Of a stretch of DNA of 64,000 nucleotides, positions 48,531-58,805 are shown piece after piece (position 1 is the first letter of the stretch; every line of letters starts with the position of its first letter). The notes beneath the pieces were generated by a model that worked only from the letters and a program-made list of their open reading frames with translations, ran no database searches and was not told where the DNA came from. The position numbers were made by a program, and so were the translations under genes. This DNA comes from Pectobacterium punjabense (GTDB lineage: Bacteria; Pseudomonadota; Gammaproteobacteria; Enterobacterales; Enterobacteriaceae), in the NCBI RefSeq assembly GCF_012427845.1, contig NZ_CP038498.1, forward strand, positions 4,588,001 through 4,652,000, read 5' to 3'.

Positions 48531-49000
48531 TCCGCCCTTATCGCAGCCTCGATCTTGCGCCGTTGATGCAACTCTGGTTAAAGAGCACTATTCTGGCGCA
48601 TCCCTTTATCCGTGAAGATTACTGGCGAGAAAGCGCCAGTGCGGTACGCGAGATCTATATTCCCCAGTCACAAACCTGGGTTTATGAAGAACAAGGAAGC
48701 CTTATTGGCTTTATCAGCGTACTAGAAGCACGGTTTATCGGCGCGCTGTTTGTGGAACAAGCCTATTATGGAAAGCAGATTGGCACCGCGCTGATCCAAC
48801 ATGTTCAGGCGCAGTACCCCTTACTCAGTCTGGAAGTGTATCAACAGAATACACGCGCTTGCCGGTTCTATCATAAGCAGGGGTTTGTCGCCGTTGAGGA
48901 AAACATCAATCAGGAGACACAAGCTACGGCGCTGATCATGCAGTGGGTGAACGAGGGGACAGCAAATGCCGTTCCCTCTAGTTCAATCGGCCACCTCTGA
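48527..49000 (+). CDS. yiaC: GNAT N-acetyltransferase YiaC
   Basis: A 157-residue GNAT-fold acetyltransferase similar to E. coli YiaC (146 aa), which has been reported as a protein lysine acetyltransferase. Visible conserved parts are LWLKSTILAHPFIREDYWRE, the acetyl-CoA loop region YGKQIGTALIQHVQ (RxxGxA-like) and LEVYQQNTRACRFYHKQGF. It starts in an ATGA overlap with tag, as in E. coli, where yiaC also follows tag. A short unconserved tail (GTANAVPSSSIGHL) extends the protein. Confidence 0.9.
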   Translation: MIRPYRSLDLAPLMQLWLKSTILAHPFIREDYWRESASAVREIYIPQSQTWVYEEQGSLIGFISVLEARFIGALFVEQAYYGKQIGTALIQHVQAQYPLLSLEVYQQNTRACRFYHKQGFVAVEENINQETQATALIMQWVNEGTANAVPSSSIGHL

Positions 49001-49020
49001 GTCATCGACTCAACGGGGTA

Positions 49021-50982
49021 TCAGAACGTTGTCCAGTTATCGTTCCCATTATCCCGTGACGCGAGCGTCGGCAGGCGAGCCGTTGCTCTATTGCCCGAAT
49101 TTCCATTGCCGGTGTTAGATCCTTGCAGTCTTGGTACCCCGGCAACATCCGCATCGGATATGCGGAAAACGGACATGAGTTTTGCCAGCTTCGAGGCCTG
49201 TTCCTGCAACGAGTTCGCCGCGACGGAGGATTCACTCACCATAGCGGCATTCTGCTGGATGGTGGTATCCATTTCAGCCACTGCACTGCCAATTTGCGCA
49301 ATACCGCGACTCTGCTCATCCGATGCTGAAGATATTTCCCCCATGATGTCATTCACGCGGCTTACGGAAGCGACAATGTCATCCATCGTTGTTCCCGCTT
49401 GAGAAACCAGATCGGTTCCTGCATCCACACGAGAAACCGATTCTGAAATCAGGCTTTCTATCTCTTTTGCCGCCTGTGAACTGCGCTGAGCAAGGCTGCG
49501 AACCTCGCTAGCAACAACCGCAAAGCCACGGCCTTGCTCACCGGCCCGCGCCGCTTCCACTGCTGCATTCAATGCCAGAATATTAGTCTGGAAAGCGATA
49601 CTATTAATGACACTCGTGATATCAGAGATCTTCTTCGAGCTACCGGAGATATCGCTCATGGTGTTAATCACGCGGTTAATAATATCCCCGCCTCGATTCG
49701 CATTGGTTGAGGCTTCCCCGGCAATCTGGCTGGCATGTCGGGCATTATCGGCGTTGTTCTTCACCGTAGCCGTTAACTCTTCCATACTGGCTGCCGTTTC
49801 TACAATCGCCGCCGATTGCTGCTCGGTGCGTGATGACAAATCATTATTGCCCGATGCAATGTCAGAGGAAGCGCTCTCAACGCTGTACACGCTTTGACGA
49901 ATATCCGTCATTAAATGACGCAATTTCTCCGTCATCACCGTCATGGCCGTCGTTAACTGCCCCAGTTCATCATGCCGTTCCACCGTGACGTTTGCAGAGA
50001 GATCGCCGCCTGCAATGCGCTCCGCCAGCTTCAGATTAGTAATAATGGGTCGGGTGATTTGCCGCGTAACTGACCATGCAATCAGCAATCCAAAGACGAT
50101 GGCAATCGCCCCTAAAATCAGTGTTTGCAGTACAGAGCTATTGATAATGTCATCATTCCTCGCGCCAAGCTTTTGCAGAATAGTACCGATATCGCTCGTC
50201 ATTCTGTCTCCGGTTGCCCGGAATTTGACATCTGTGGTTTTTAACTGCCCCAGTTGTTTGTAGTATTGCTCTGCCGTTTGATTATAATTTTCAAATGCTT
50301 GCCAAAAAGAATCCACGACGCGACGACGATCGTCACTGACCGATGCTGCCAGCGCAGCATAGGATGCTTTCGATTCGGCATAAGCCTGTTTCTGCACGTT
50401 AAACGCAGCTTCGCTGTTCTCTCTTTGTAAGATATAGGTGCTATTAACCAGTTTCAGAAACAGTAGTGAGAGGGTATCTTTCTGCGCCGCCAGCGCATTT
50501 TCATCCGCGCCGACCGGGAGATTGGTCATAAATGCCGTTAACGCATCGGAGGCATTCATCTGGCTGATTTTCTTTGCCGTATCAACCACCGCGTTCGCAG
50601 CGGCTTTCATGGTATTCAGATCGGTATCATAATCTGTAAAATCCTGGTCAAGTTTATTAAAATCAGATAGATAAGCCTCTTCCCACGCTAGTGCTTTCGC
50701 TTTTTCCTTTTGCGCCCTAGCCTGCTCAATGTACTTATTCAGGTTTTTAATATGCTCATCTGCAAAGGTGAATGAATACTTGACCCTCGCCATTTTCGAC
50801 TGATCGAGCTGATGATTCATTTCATTCAAAATCGTCGTTTTAACATACAGTTCATGAATGATAAAAAACCGTATGGCGCCAACACCAGACGCCATCATGA
50901 CTAACAATAGGACAATACCAAACCCGCCATACAGCTTATGAGAAACCTTAAGATTGCTCATAATTCTGGTAAAAAAATGCAT
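49021..50982 (-). CDS. Methyl-accepting chemotaxis protein
   Basis: A 653-residue chemoreceptor with two membrane helices (about residues 18-40 and 283-305), an alpha-helical periplasmic sensing domain between them, a HAMP domain ([19 protein letters not shown]) and the conserved signalling hairpin [19 protein letters not shown]. It ends NDNWTTF, which resembles the CheR/CheB-tethering NWETF pentapeptide. Ligand unknown. The ATG at 50982 is preferred, with GGGGGCGG just upstream. A sigma-28 promoter lies about 70 bases upstream of the start. Confidence 0.93.
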   Translation of the reverse strand: MHFFTRIMSNLKVSHKLYGGFGIVLLLVMMASGVGAIRFFIIHELYVKTTILNEMNHQLDQSKMARVKYSFTFADEHIKNLNKYIEQARAQKEKAKALAWEEAYLSDFNKLDQDFTDYDTDLNTMKAAANAVVDTAKKISQMNASDALTAFMTNLPVGADENALAAQKDTLSLLFLKLVNSTYILQRENSEAAFNVQKQAYAESKASYAALAASVSDDRRRVVDSFWQAFENYNQTAEQYYKQLGQLKTTDVKFRATGDRMTSDIGTILQKLGARNDDIINSSVLQTLILGAIAIVFGLLIAWSVTRQITRPIITNLKLAERIAGGDLSANVTVERHDELGQLTTAMTVMTEKLRHLMTDIRQSVYSVESASSDIASGNNDLSSRTEQQSAAIVETAASMEELTATVKNNADNARHASQIAGEASTNANRGGDIINRVINTMSDISGSSKKISDITSVINSIAFQTNILALNAAVEAARAGEQGRGFAVVASEVRSLAQRSSQAAKEIESLISESVSRVDAGTDLVSQAGTTMDDIVASVSRVNDIMGEISSASDEQSRGIAQIGSAVAEMDTTIQQNAAMVSESSVAANSLQEQASKLAKLMSVFRISDADVAGVPRLQGSNTGNGNSGNRATARLPTLASRDNGNDNWTTF

Positions 50983-51050
50983 TTCCGCCCCCGTTAACAA
51001 CATCGTGTCTAAATAACAGCATCATTTCTAAAACATCCCCGCAAATAGCG

Positions 51051-51077
51051 TTATCGGTTTTTTGCAGTAATGCTTTA
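51051..51077 (-). promoter_or_regulatory. Sigma-28 (FliA) promoter for the chemoreceptor gene
   Basis: On the minus strand: TAAAGCAT, 11 bases, ACCGATAA. The spacing is exact and the -10 element matches GCCGATAA at 7 of 8 positions; the -35 element matches at 6 of 8. It is upstream of the chemoreceptor gene ending at 49021. The remaining part of the 50983-51344 gap contains an 11-bp inverted repeat (51150-51160 and 51224-51234) and no gene. Confidence 0.78.
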
Positions 51078-51344
51078 CAAGAAAATGATTAACAAAAATC
51101 ACAGTGGAATAATTTTAATCAAACTGTAATAAATCTCATGCGGCCAGTACGTGATTCATGCTGTGAGCGTACTCTGGAGCGGAGGTCACACCATCACTCA
51201 TGACATAAATCGTGCAAATCCCCCATGAATCACGGTTAACCTTGGGCAAATGCAGGGGCAGTATCACTTGCAGTCTCTTGCCAGCTACGCGATTATTCGA
51301 TGAGCGATTTCTACGTTAACTTCCTTAATCTGCTGGAGTTTGTC

Positions 51345-52307
51345 ATGAAACCTAGCGTTATCCTGTATAAAACCATTGCTGACGACTTACGCGCTCGTTT
51401 GGATCAACACTTCACCGTCACTGAACTTGACGCCTTTCCTTCACTCGATCATCCGGCTCTGGCAACGGCAGAAGGCATCATCGGTTCCGGCGGTAAAGTC
51501 GATAAAGATTTCCTGCAACACGCACCGCGTTTACGCGCGGCTTCCACCATTTCTGTCGGTTACGACACTTTCAACGTCGATGCGCTAAATGAAAAAGGGG
51601 TCATTCTCATGCACACCCCGACCGTGCTGACGGAAACCGTGGCGGATACGGTTCTGGCACTGATGCTCGCCAGCGCACGTCGGGTTGTAGAAGTGGCTGA
51701 GCGGGTCAAAGCGGGAGAGTGGAAAGGCGGTGTCGGCAGCGACTGGTTTGGCACCGACGTTCACCATAAAACCATCGGTATTCTGGGGATGGGGCGCATC
51801 GGTCTGGCCGTCGCGCAGCGTGCTCACTTTGGTTTCAGCATGCCGGTACTGTACAACGCGCGCCGCCATCACGCCGAAGCCGAGCAGCGTTTTAATGCCC
51901 GTCACTGCGATCTCGATACGTTATTGGCCGAGTCGGATTTCCTCTGTATTACGCTGCCATTGACGGCGGAAACTCACCACCTCATTGGCCGTGAACAGCT
52001 GGCAAAAATGAAACCCAGCGCCATTTTGATTAATATCGGCCGTGGTGCCGTGGTGGATGAAGACGCGCTGACGGAAGCCTTGGTGAAAGGAACCATTCAG
52101 GGTGCAGGTTTGGACGTTTTTGTCAAAGAACCGCTGCCCGTCGATTCTCCGCTGCTGGATTTACCCAACGTCGTGGCACTACCGCATATCGGTTCCGCCA
52201 CGCACGAAACGCGCTATGACATGGCCGCCTGCGCCGTCGACAACCTGATTGCCGCCCTAAGCGGTCAGGTGAAAGAAAACTGCGTGAATCCACAAGTATT
52301 GAAATAA
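51345..52307 (+). CDS. ghrB: Glyoxylate/hydroxypyruvate reductase B (2-ketogluconate reductase)
   Basis: A 320-residue D-2-hydroxyacid dehydrogenase close to E. coli GhrB (324 aa), which reduces glyoxylate, hydroxypyruvate and 2-ketogluconate with NADPH. It shows the Rossmann loop [16 protein letters not shown], the catalytic Arg in [10 protein letters not shown], and the catalytic Glu and His in the EPLPVDSPL and [12 protein letters not shown] blocks. ATG at 51345 has CTGGAG upstream and gives MKPSVILYK as in E. coli. A terminator follows. Confidence 0.93.
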   Translation: MKPSVILYKTIADDLRARLDQHFTVTELDAFPSLDHPALATAEGIIGSGGKVDKDFLQHAPRLRAASTISVGYDTFNVDALNEKGVILMHTPTVLTETVADTVLALMLASARRVVEVAERVKAGEWKGGVGSDWFGTDVHHKTIGILGMGRIGLAVAQRAHFGFSMPVLYNARRHHAEAEQRFNARHCDLDTLLAESDFLCITLPLTAETHHLIGREQLAKMKPSAILINIGRGAVVDEDALTEALVKGTIQGAGLDVFVKEPLPVDSPLLDLPNVVALPHIGSATHETRYDMAACAVDNLIAALSGQVKENCVNPQVLK

Positions 52308-52322
52308 CCCTCCGTCTACCTG

Positions 52323-52356
52323 AGCGCTGCGACGACGTTTTCGCAGCGCTGCTTTT
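52323..52356 (+). terminator. Rho-independent terminator of ghrB
   Basis: AGCGCTGCGA and TCGCAGCGCT make a 10-bp GC-rich stem with an 8-nt loop, followed by GCTTTT. It starts 16 bases after the ghrB stop. The rest of the 52308-52609 gap (about 250 bases) is presumed promoter for the ABC operon; no motif was recognised. Confidence 0.85.
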
Positions 52357-52609
52357 CCCCACGAACCAACCCCATCATCACACGCGAAACGCGGCGATTT
52401 CTCGCAAAAACCATGCTTTTTCCTAACTAAAAACTGGATAACCAATACCGGTATTGTTCTTTGCTGTTTCCTACTGCCTATGGAAGTATCGGCTGTAACG
52501 AGCGGTTAACGTCTTCTGCTGTATTCCCCGTTTCAGGACGTAATCGATACGCGTATTCACCTGATAAAAACAAATTTAATAAAAACCATCACATGTAGGG
52601 ACAATCATC

Positions 52610-54247
52610 GTGGCGACTTTTTTGCATCCTCATCAAAAACTCACTATCTTTGCCTCGCTACTCCTTCTAGGCGGTTCGCTGGGAGCACAGGCAGCGAACG
52701 ACACACCGAAAATCGGCGGCACGCTGGTTTATCTGGAGCAGCAGGCACACACCAATCTCTATACACCCGCAGGCGGTTTTTATCCGAACGGCGGCATTCT
52801 CAACCAGATTACCGATAAACTGACCTACCAGAACCCGGAAACGCTGGAGATTGAACCGTGGATTGCCGAATCCTGGACCATCAACGCGGATAACACGGAA
52901 TACACATTCAAGATCCGCCCCGGTATCAGCTTCTCTGACGGCACCCCGCTGGACGCCAACGCCGTGGCGAAAAACCTTGATACGTATGGCTTAGGAAACA
53001 CCGCTCTTAACCAACCGGTTTCGGAAGTCATCAACAATTACCTGCGCAGTGAAGTCATCGACCCGCTGACGGTGAAATTTTACTTTAAGAAGCCCTCACC
53101 CGGTTTTCTACAAGGCACCTCGGCCATCGGTTCCGGCTTGGTTTCTCTCAGCACACTTGAACGTAATTTCAATCAGTTAGGTAATGCCAAAAACATCATT
53201 GGCTCCGGCCCATTCGTGGTCAGCAGTGAGAAGCTGGGACGTGAACTGAAACTGACCGCCCGTAAGGATTACAACTGGGCACCCGTTAAATCGAAGCATC
53301 AAGGGCGCGCCTATCTGGATGGCATTACCTATCTGGTCACTCCAGAAGACAGCGTGCGTATCGGCGCGTTGGTCTCCGGTCAGGCAGATTTCATTCGTCA
53401 GATCCAAGCCTATGATGAAAAGCGAGTGCAAAGTCAGGGCTTCAACCTTTATGCCCCGCCTACGCGCGGCGTCAATAACAGCGTGGTTTTCCGTCCAGAT
53501 AATCCGCTGGTAGCGGATATCCGCGTACGTAAAGCACTGCTGCACGCTACGAATACCAAAGAAATCATCGATACGCTGTTCTCTGAAAACTACCCACAGG
53601 CCACGTCACCGCTGGCGAAAACTGCCGCGGGCTATGTTGATCTCTCCAGCAAACTGACATTCGATCCCGCCCAGGCCAGCAAACTGTTAGATGACGCAGG
53701 CTGGAAAACCGGTTCTCAGGGGTTACGACAGAAAGATGGCAAAACGCTGGAACTGACCGCTTATGAATCGCTACCACAACCGCAGAACAAAGAAACCTTA
53801 CAGCTGGTTTCGCAACAGTGGGCAAAAGTCGGCGTGAAGCTGAATGTGTTAGCGGGCGACGCGGGCAGTAAAACCGTGGATAGCCTCGATCCGCTGAAAA
53901 CCGGCGTTGCGCCAGCGATGGTAGGCCGTGCCGATCCAGATGTGCTGAAAAGCCAGTATTACCCAACGGTACGTAACGTCCTGCTGCAAAAAGGTGGCTC
54001 AAGCGACAAGGTGAAGGACTTTGTTGATCCCCATCTGAATACGCTGCTGGATGGCATCGCCGCAGAAACTGACCGCAGCAAGCGACTAGCGCTGGTAGGA
54101 GAAGTACAGAGCTATCTGATCGATCAGGCTTACGTCATTCCCATCTTTGAAGAACCACAGGTATTTGCGGGTGCCGCCACCACAAAAGGCATCGCGTTTG
54201 AAGCTGTTGGTCGCCCCAGTTTTTACAACACCTGGCTGGATAAGTAA
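52610..54247 (+). CDS. ABC transporter substrate-binding protein, family 5 (peptide/nickel type)
   Basis: A 545-residue periplasmic binding protein with a cleavable signal peptide (LLLGGSLGAQA-ANDTPK). The mature protein has the SBP_bac_5 features: TLVYLEQQ, ETLEIEPWIAESWTIN, YTFKIRPGISFSDGTPLDA and the later VRKALLHATNTKEIIDTLF. Family members bind oligopeptides, nickel, glutathione or other compounds; the ligand here is unknown. The start is GTG at 52610 with AGGGA upstream. First gene of a six-gene operon with permeases, ATPase, a flavin monooxygenase and a CMD-type protein, so its ligand is probably the monooxygenase substrate. Confidence 0.88.
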   Translation: MATFLHPHQKLTIFASLLLLGGSLGAQAANDTPKIGGTLVYLEQQAHTNLYTPAGGFYPNGGILNQITDKLTYQNPETLEIEPWIAESWTINADNTEYTFKIRPGISFSDGTPLDANAVAKNLDTYGLGNTALNQPVSEVINNYLRSEVIDPLTVKFYFKKPSPGFLQGTSAIGSGLVSLSTLERNFNQLGNAKNIIGSGPFVVSSEKLGRELKLTARKDYNWAPVKSKHQGRAYLDGITYLVTPEDSVRIGALVSGQADFIRQIQAYDEKRVQSQGFNLYAPPTRGVNNSVVFRPDNPLVADIRVRKALLHATNTKEIIDTLFSENYPQATSPLAKTAAGYVDLSSKLTFDPAQASKLLDDAGWKTGSQGLRQKDGKTLELTAYESLPQPQNKETLQLVSQQWAKVGVKLNVLAGDAGSKTVDSLDPLKTGVAPAMVGRADPDVLKSQYYPTVRNVLLQKGGSSDKVKDFVDPHLNTLLDGIAAETDRSKRLALVGEVQSYLIDQAYVIPIFEEPQVFAGAATTKGIAFEAVGRPSFYNTWLDK

Positions 54248-54273
54248 CACAGCGGCAAAGGGAGGAGATCATC

Positions 54274-55218
54274 ATGAACCGATATCTGGCACTGCGCATC
54301 GGTCAGGCACTGCTCGTGCTGTGGGCTGCATTCACCCTGTCTTTTATCCTGCTTCAGGCGATGCCGGGTGATGCCGTACTGATCAAGTTTCAGAACCCAG
54401 AGCTCGGCCTAAGTGCCGAGCAGATTGCGCAATTACGGTTATCCTACGGCGCCGATACACCGGTAATCACGCAGTATTTTCATGCGATAACTCAGATACT
54501 GCGTGGCGATCTTGGCCTGTCTATTCAGGCTGGCGTACCGGTCACCGAGCTTATCGCCGCGAATCTACCACCCACGCTGCTGCTCGCAGTACTGGGCTTC
54601 ATCGCTGCCGGGCTGTTAGCGTTTGCCCTCGCGTTCTTATCGACGCTGACGCCGTTTCAGTGGTTGCGAACCACGCTGCAATCCCTGCCGTCGCTGTTTA
54701 TTTCCGTACCAACATTCTGGCTCGGCATCGTTCTGATTCAGATCTTCTCTTTCCGTTTGGGGCTGATTCCCGTGATTAACCCCGGCGAATGGGAGGGGCT
54801 CATTTTGCCCGTTCTCACACTGGCACTGCCGATCTCCGCCCCGCTGGCTCAGGTGCTGATGCGCAGCATCGATCAGGTACAAACCCAGCCGTTTGTCGCT
54901 GTCGCCCGCGCGAAAGGGGCGAGCCGCAGCGGTGTGCTCTGGCGGCATATCGCCCGTAACGCCATGCTGCCCACGCTGACCATCGCCGGTTTATTGCTGG
55001 GTGAGCTGATTGCAGGCGCGCTGATTACCGAAACCGTGTTTGGCCGCAACGGGCTCGGCCAACTGACGCAGGAAGCCGTGAACTATCAGGACAGCAGCGT
55101 GCTACAGGCCATCGTGCTGATTTCTGCCGCCGCCTTTGTCGTCGTCAATCTGGCCGTCGACCTACTCTATCCTCTGCTCGATCCGCGCCTGAAAAGAACG
55201 CCAGGAGCCACGTTATGA
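54274..55218 (+). CDS. ABC transporter permease (DppB/OppB-like)
   Basis: A 314-residue membrane protein with six helices. It has the N-terminal helix of the OppB type (TLSFILLQAMPGDAV), the LSIQAGVPVTELIAANLPPT region, and the cytoplasmic EAA-like loop VARAKGASRSGVLWRHIARN that docks to the ATPase. It begins 26 bases after the binding-protein gene with GGGAGGAG in front and overlaps the next permease gene by 4 bases. Confidence 0.9.
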   Translation: MNRYLALRIGQALLVLWAAFTLSFILLQAMPGDAVLIKFQNPELGLSAEQIAQLRLSYGADTPVITQYFHAITQILRGDLGLSIQAGVPVTELIAANLPPTLLLAVLGFIAAGLLAFALAFLSTLTPFQWLRTTLQSLPSLFISVPTFWLGIVLIQIFSFRLGLIPVINPGEWEGLILPVLTLALPISAPLAQVLMRSIDQVQTQPFVAVARAKGASRSGVLWRHIARNAMLPTLTIAGLLLGELIAGALITETVFGRNGLGQLTQEAVNYQDSSVLQAIVLISAAAFVVVNLAVDLLYPLLDPRLKRTPGATL

Positions 55219-56075
55219 CTACCGTACCGTTGGAAAAAATTACGTTTCCCCTTCTGCGCAAGCGACCGTTTCTGCGTCGCCACGCCTTTCAACCTGGGCT
55301 ACTGCTGGCGTGGCTGGTCATATTAACTGTCGCACTCTGGGCGCTGTTTCCAGGCTGGTTCACTAGCTATAGCCCGACAGAAGGCATCGCAGGTGCACAG
55401 CGACTGGCACCCGACGCAGACTACTGGCTCGGCACCGACCAGCTTGGGCGCGATCTCTACGCACGTATCGTTTATGGCGCGGTGCACTCGCTGTCAGGCG
55501 CATTTATCGCCGTCGGGCTGGGTTTGGTGCTCGGTAGCCTGTTCGGTTTATTAGCCGGTGCCGTTGGCGGCTGGCTGGATAGCGTCGTCATGCGCAGCAT
55601 CGATGTCTTGCTGGCCATTCCCGGTCTGCTACTGGCGCTGAGCGTCATCATTCTGCTGGGTTTCGGCACGGTCAACGCCGCGATTGCCGTGGGTGTTACT
55701 TCCGTCGCCAGCTTTACCCGACTGGTGCGCTCAGAGGTGTTACGTGTACGCCATAGCGACTACGTTGAAGCCGCCTATGGCAGCGGCGGCACCTTTTTCA
55801 GCGTGCTGTGGCGACACATCCTGCCAAATTCACTCACCACCGTTTTTGCTTTCGCCGCCCTACAATTCGGCAGCGCGATTCTGGCGATTTCCACGCTGAG
55901 TTTTCTCGGCTACGGCGCACCACCGCCCACGCCAGAATGGGGGCTACTCATCGCCGAAGGCCGCAATTACATCGCAACCGCCTGGTGGCTGACCACCTTC
56001 CCCGGCCTGATTGTCGTACTTGTTGTGCTGTCCGCTAACCGCATCAGCCAGTCGATCAGGAGGACGGAACGATGA
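55215..56075 (+). CDS. ABC transporter permease (DppC/OppC-like)
   Basis: A 286-residue membrane protein with the OppC layout: a short cytoplasmic N-terminus, one helix (LLAWLVILTVALWALF), the conserved DYWLGTDQLGRDLYARIVYG loop, and five further helices with the EAA-like EAAYGSGGTFFSVLWRHILPN. It pairs with the upstream permease. Its ATG overlaps the upstream stop (ATGA), and it overlaps the ATPase gene by 4 bases. Confidence 0.9.
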   Translation: MTTVPLEKITFPLLRKRPFLRRHAFQPGLLLAWLVILTVALWALFPGWFTSYSPTEGIAGAQRLAPDADYWLGTDQLGRDLYARIVYGAVHSLSGAFIAVGLGLVLGSLFGLLAGAVGGWLDSVVMRSIDVLLAIPGLLLALSVIILLGFGTVNAAIAVGVTSVASFTRLVRSEVLRVRHSDYVEAAYGSGGTFFSVLWRHILPNSLTTVFAFAALQFGSAILAISTLSFLGYGAPPPTPEWGLLIAEGRNYIATAWWLTTFPGLIVVLVVLSANRISQSIRRTER

Positions 56076-57769
56076 GTCTGCCAGCCAGCTTACAAACCAG
56101 CGCAGCAGTCCCCGTATTGGCTCTGGAAAATGTCACTATCGCCTACCGCAGTGACGACCGCGAGCAAACCGTCGTGGAAGGCGTCTCTTTCCATATTCAG
56201 CCCGGTGAAGTCGTCGCGCTGGTAGGAGAATCCGGTTCAGGCAAGACCACCACCGCACAAGCTGTCATCGGCTTGCTCGCCGAGAACGGCAGGCTCACGC
56301 GCGGCGCTATTCGGCTAAACGGCGTAGATATCAGCAGTTGGTCACAGAAGCGGTTGGACAGCGTGCGCGGCGCGCAGATCAGCCTGATCCCCCAAGATCC
56401 CACCAGTTCCCTTAATCCAGTACAAACCATCGGCGAGCAGGTGGATGAGATTCTGCGTATTCATCAACGGGAAGATCGCCAGACTATCCGCCAGAAAACG
56501 CTGGCGCTGCTGGAACGTGTTGGCCTGAATCAGCCGGAACTACGAGCGAAGCAGTATCCACACGAGCTATCTGGCGGTATGAAACAGCGCGTGTTGATAG
56601 CCATTGCGATTGCACTGAAACCCGCGCTGATTATTGCCGATGAACCCACCAGCGCGCTGGATGTCACGGTGCAGAAGCGTATTCTCGATCTGCTCGATGA
56701 GTTACGGCGCGAGAATGGCACGTCGGTGCTGTTCGTCACTCACGACCTAGGGGTCGCAGCCGAGCGTGCCGATCGGCTGCTAGTCTTCCAGAACGGCTAC
56801 ATTCAGGAACAGGGGCCAACGCTTGAGGTGCTCAGCGCGCCCGCAAGCCACTATGCCCGCACGCTGCTGGCAAACGTGCCGTCACTTAATCCAACACCAC
56901 GTCCACCGCGCAACCATGCCTCCGAGATTATTGTCTCGGTCGAAAATCTGGTGCAAACCTTTCCTCTGTCAGGTCGCAAAGGCGAGCATTTTCGCGCTGT
57001 GGATGACGTCTCTTTCAGCGTAGTGCGCGGCACAACGCATGCCATTGTTGGCGAATCCGGCTCGGGTAAAACCACCACGGCACGCAGCTTGCTCGGGTTC
57101 CATCATCCCAGCGCCGGACGTATTCTGATCGACGGCACGGATATCTCTCATCTGAAAGGTGAAGCGCTGCGCCAGTTCCGGCAGAAAATCCAACTGGTCT
57201 ATCAAAACCCCTTTGGCTCGCTCGATCCGTCACAGCGGTTGTACGACATCGTCGAGGAGCCGCTACGCAATTTTAATCGCCATACTGCCGCACAGCGGGA
57301 GCGAAAAATTCATGAGATGTTCGAACGCGTCTCCTTACCGGTAGCGCTATTGTCGCGTAAACCGCGTGAACTGTCCGGCGGCCAGCGTCAACGCGTCGCC
57401 ATCGCCCGAGCACTGGTGCTGGAACCGCAGGTGTTGGTATTGGACGAAGCCGTTTCCGCACTGGATGTCACCGTGCAAGCGCAGATTCTGCGTTTGCTGA
57501 CCGATCTACAAGAATCTCTGGGGCTGACGTACGTGTTCATCTCGCACGATTTGGCGGTAGTGCGCCAGATCGCCGATACCGTTTCCGTGCTGTACCACGG
57601 CAAGCAGCTTGAGTCCGGCCCCGTGGAGCGCATCTTCGCTCAGCCCGAGCATCGCTATACCCGTGAACTTATCGAAGCTATCCCCGGGCAGCATCACCCG
57701 GCGTTTGCCCGTTCACACCAATCCCCAATTCATACTGAAACCACATTCGCACTAAACCAAGGACTGTAA
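56072..57769 (+). CDS. ABC transporter ATP-binding protein, fused DppD-DppF type
   Basis: A 565-residue protein with two complete ABC domains on one chain, in place of the separate DppD and DppF proteins. Domain 1 (about 12-260): Walker [10 protein letters not shown], signature LSGGMKQR, Walker B LIIADEP. Domain 2 (about 290-540): Walker [10 protein letters not shown], signature LSGGQRQR, Walker B VLVLDEA. Each ends in the oligopeptide-type C-terminal tail. It powers the importer. It overlaps the permease gene by 4 bases and is followed one base later by the monooxygenase gene. Confidence 0.93.
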   Translation: MSLPASLQTSAAVPVLALENVTIAYRSDDREQTVVEGVSFHIQPGEVVALVGESGSGKTTTAQAVIGLLAENGRLTRGAIRLNGVDISSWSQKRLDSVRGAQISLIPQDPTSSLNPVQTIGEQVDEILRIHQREDRQTIRQKTLALLERVGLNQPELRAKQYPHELSGGMKQRVLIAIAIALKPALIIADEPTSALDVTVQKRILDLLDELRRENGTSVLFVTHDLGVAAERADRLLVFQNGYIQEQGPTLEVLSAPASHYARTLLANVPSLNPTPRPPRNHASEIIVSVENLVQTFPLSGRKGEHFRAVDDVSFSVVRGTTHAIVGESGSGKTTTARSLLGFHHPSAGRILIDGTDISHLKGEALRQFRQKIQLVYQNPFGSLDPSQRLYDIVEEPLRNFNRHTAAQRERKIHEMFERVSLPVALLSRKPRELSGGQRQRVAIARALVLEPQVLVLDEAVSALDVTVQAQILRLLTDLQESLGLTYVFISHDLAVVRQIADTVSVLYHGKQLESGPVERIFAQPEHRYTRELIEAIPGQHHPAFARSHQSPIHTETTFALNQGL

Positions 57770-57770
57770 A

Positions 57771-58805
57771 ATGGCAACGAAACGTCTGGGATTTTTCACA
57801 CGGTTGCTGGATGACGTTTCCGCCCAGCAGCGCTACCGACTGGCAACGGAACAGATCGTCAAAGCAGAACAGCTAGGATTCGACAGCGCGTGGGTCGCAC
57901 AGCACCACTTCCACGCAGATGAAGGCGGGTTACCATCACCGCTGGTGTTTCTGGCGCTGGTCGCCGCACGGACTCAGCGCATCCAGCTCGGTACTGGCGT
58001 GATTACCCTGCCAATGGAAGAACCGCTGCGTGTGGCGGAAGACACCGCCGTGCTCGATTTACTCAGCAATGGTCGACTGGAAGTCGGCGTGGGTTCCGGC
58101 GGCACGCCGTCCTCATTTGCCGCATTCGGTCACGACAGTGCACAGCGCGGGCAGATTCTTGGACGCTATCTGGAGAAACTCCGCGCCGCCTGGCGGGGCG
58201 AGGCATTGAGCGAAGACGGTAATCAACTTTATCCTGCCGCCCCACATTTAGATAAGCGCGTCTGGCAGGCCACATTTTCCATCGAGGGTGCAGAACGGGC
58301 GGGCAAAGCGGGCGATGGCCTGATGCTCTCTCGTACCCAGCCACGCCCGGAGCATTTCCCAGACGCCACGCTCGCTGACTTGCAAAATCCGATGATCGAC
58401 GCCTATCTGGCTGCGCTGCCCGCTGGCGTCACTCCGCGTATCCTCAGCTCACGCAGCGTTTTCGTCGCTGACGATCGCCAATTGGCGCTGAGTCTGGCAG
58501 AGAAAGGGCTTAATCGTTCTGCCGCCCGTTCCGGAACGTTCCGCGCAATTCCTCACGACTCGGTCGAGGCACTTATCGCCTCCTTCGATAGCCATGTCGG
58601 CACGGCACAGGATGTGATTGCATCGCTTCGGGCGGACAGTTCGCTGGAGCGGGCGACAGATGTAACCTTCCAGGTACATTCTATCGATCCGCCACATGCG
58701 CTGATCCTGCGCTCGCTTGAATTAATTGCTACTCAGGTGGCGCCCGCTTTGGGCTGGAAGCCCGCCGTCAAACAGAAAAGCCCACTCGGGCAGGAGATTG
58801 CATGA
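57771..58805 (+). CDS. LLM-class flavin-dependent monooxygenase (luciferase-like)
   Basis: A 344-residue TIM-barrel enzyme of the bacterial luciferase family. It shows the N-terminal GFFTRLLDDVSAQQRYRLA, the flavin-pocket AQHHFHADEGGLPSPL, the conserved GTGVITLPMEEPLRVAEDTAVLD and the phosphate-binding GVGSGGTPSSF. It should use reduced FMN and oxygen to oxygenate a substrate; a separate flavin reductase is needed and none is encoded in the operon. From memory, it resembles a TIGRFAM subgroup defined by a Klebsiella protein that always travels with this type of ABC transporter. Substrate unknown. It overlaps the next gene by 4 bases. Confidence 0.88.
   Translation: MATKRLGFFTRLLDDVSAQQRYRLATEQIVKAEQLGFDSAWVAQHHFHADEGGLPSPLVFLALVAARTQRIQLGTGVITLPMEEPLRVAEDTAVLDLLSNGRLEVGVGSGGTPSSFAAFGHDSAQRGQILGRYLEKLRAAWRGEALSEDGNQLYPAAPHLDKRVWQATFSIEGAERAGKAGDGLMLSRTQPRPEHFPDATLADLQNPMIDAYLAALPAGVTPRILSSRSVFVADDRQLALSLAEKGLNRSAARSGTFRAIPHDSVEALIASFDSHVGTAQDVIASLRADSSLERATDVTFQVHSIDPPHALILRSLELIATQVAPALGWKPAVKQKSPLGQEIA

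Noticed and set aside
52610..57769. Naming the ABC genes dppABCDF or nikABCDE
   Set aside because: The ATPases are fused and the linked monooxygenase/AhpD genes show a different role; no haem, dipeptide or nickel signature.
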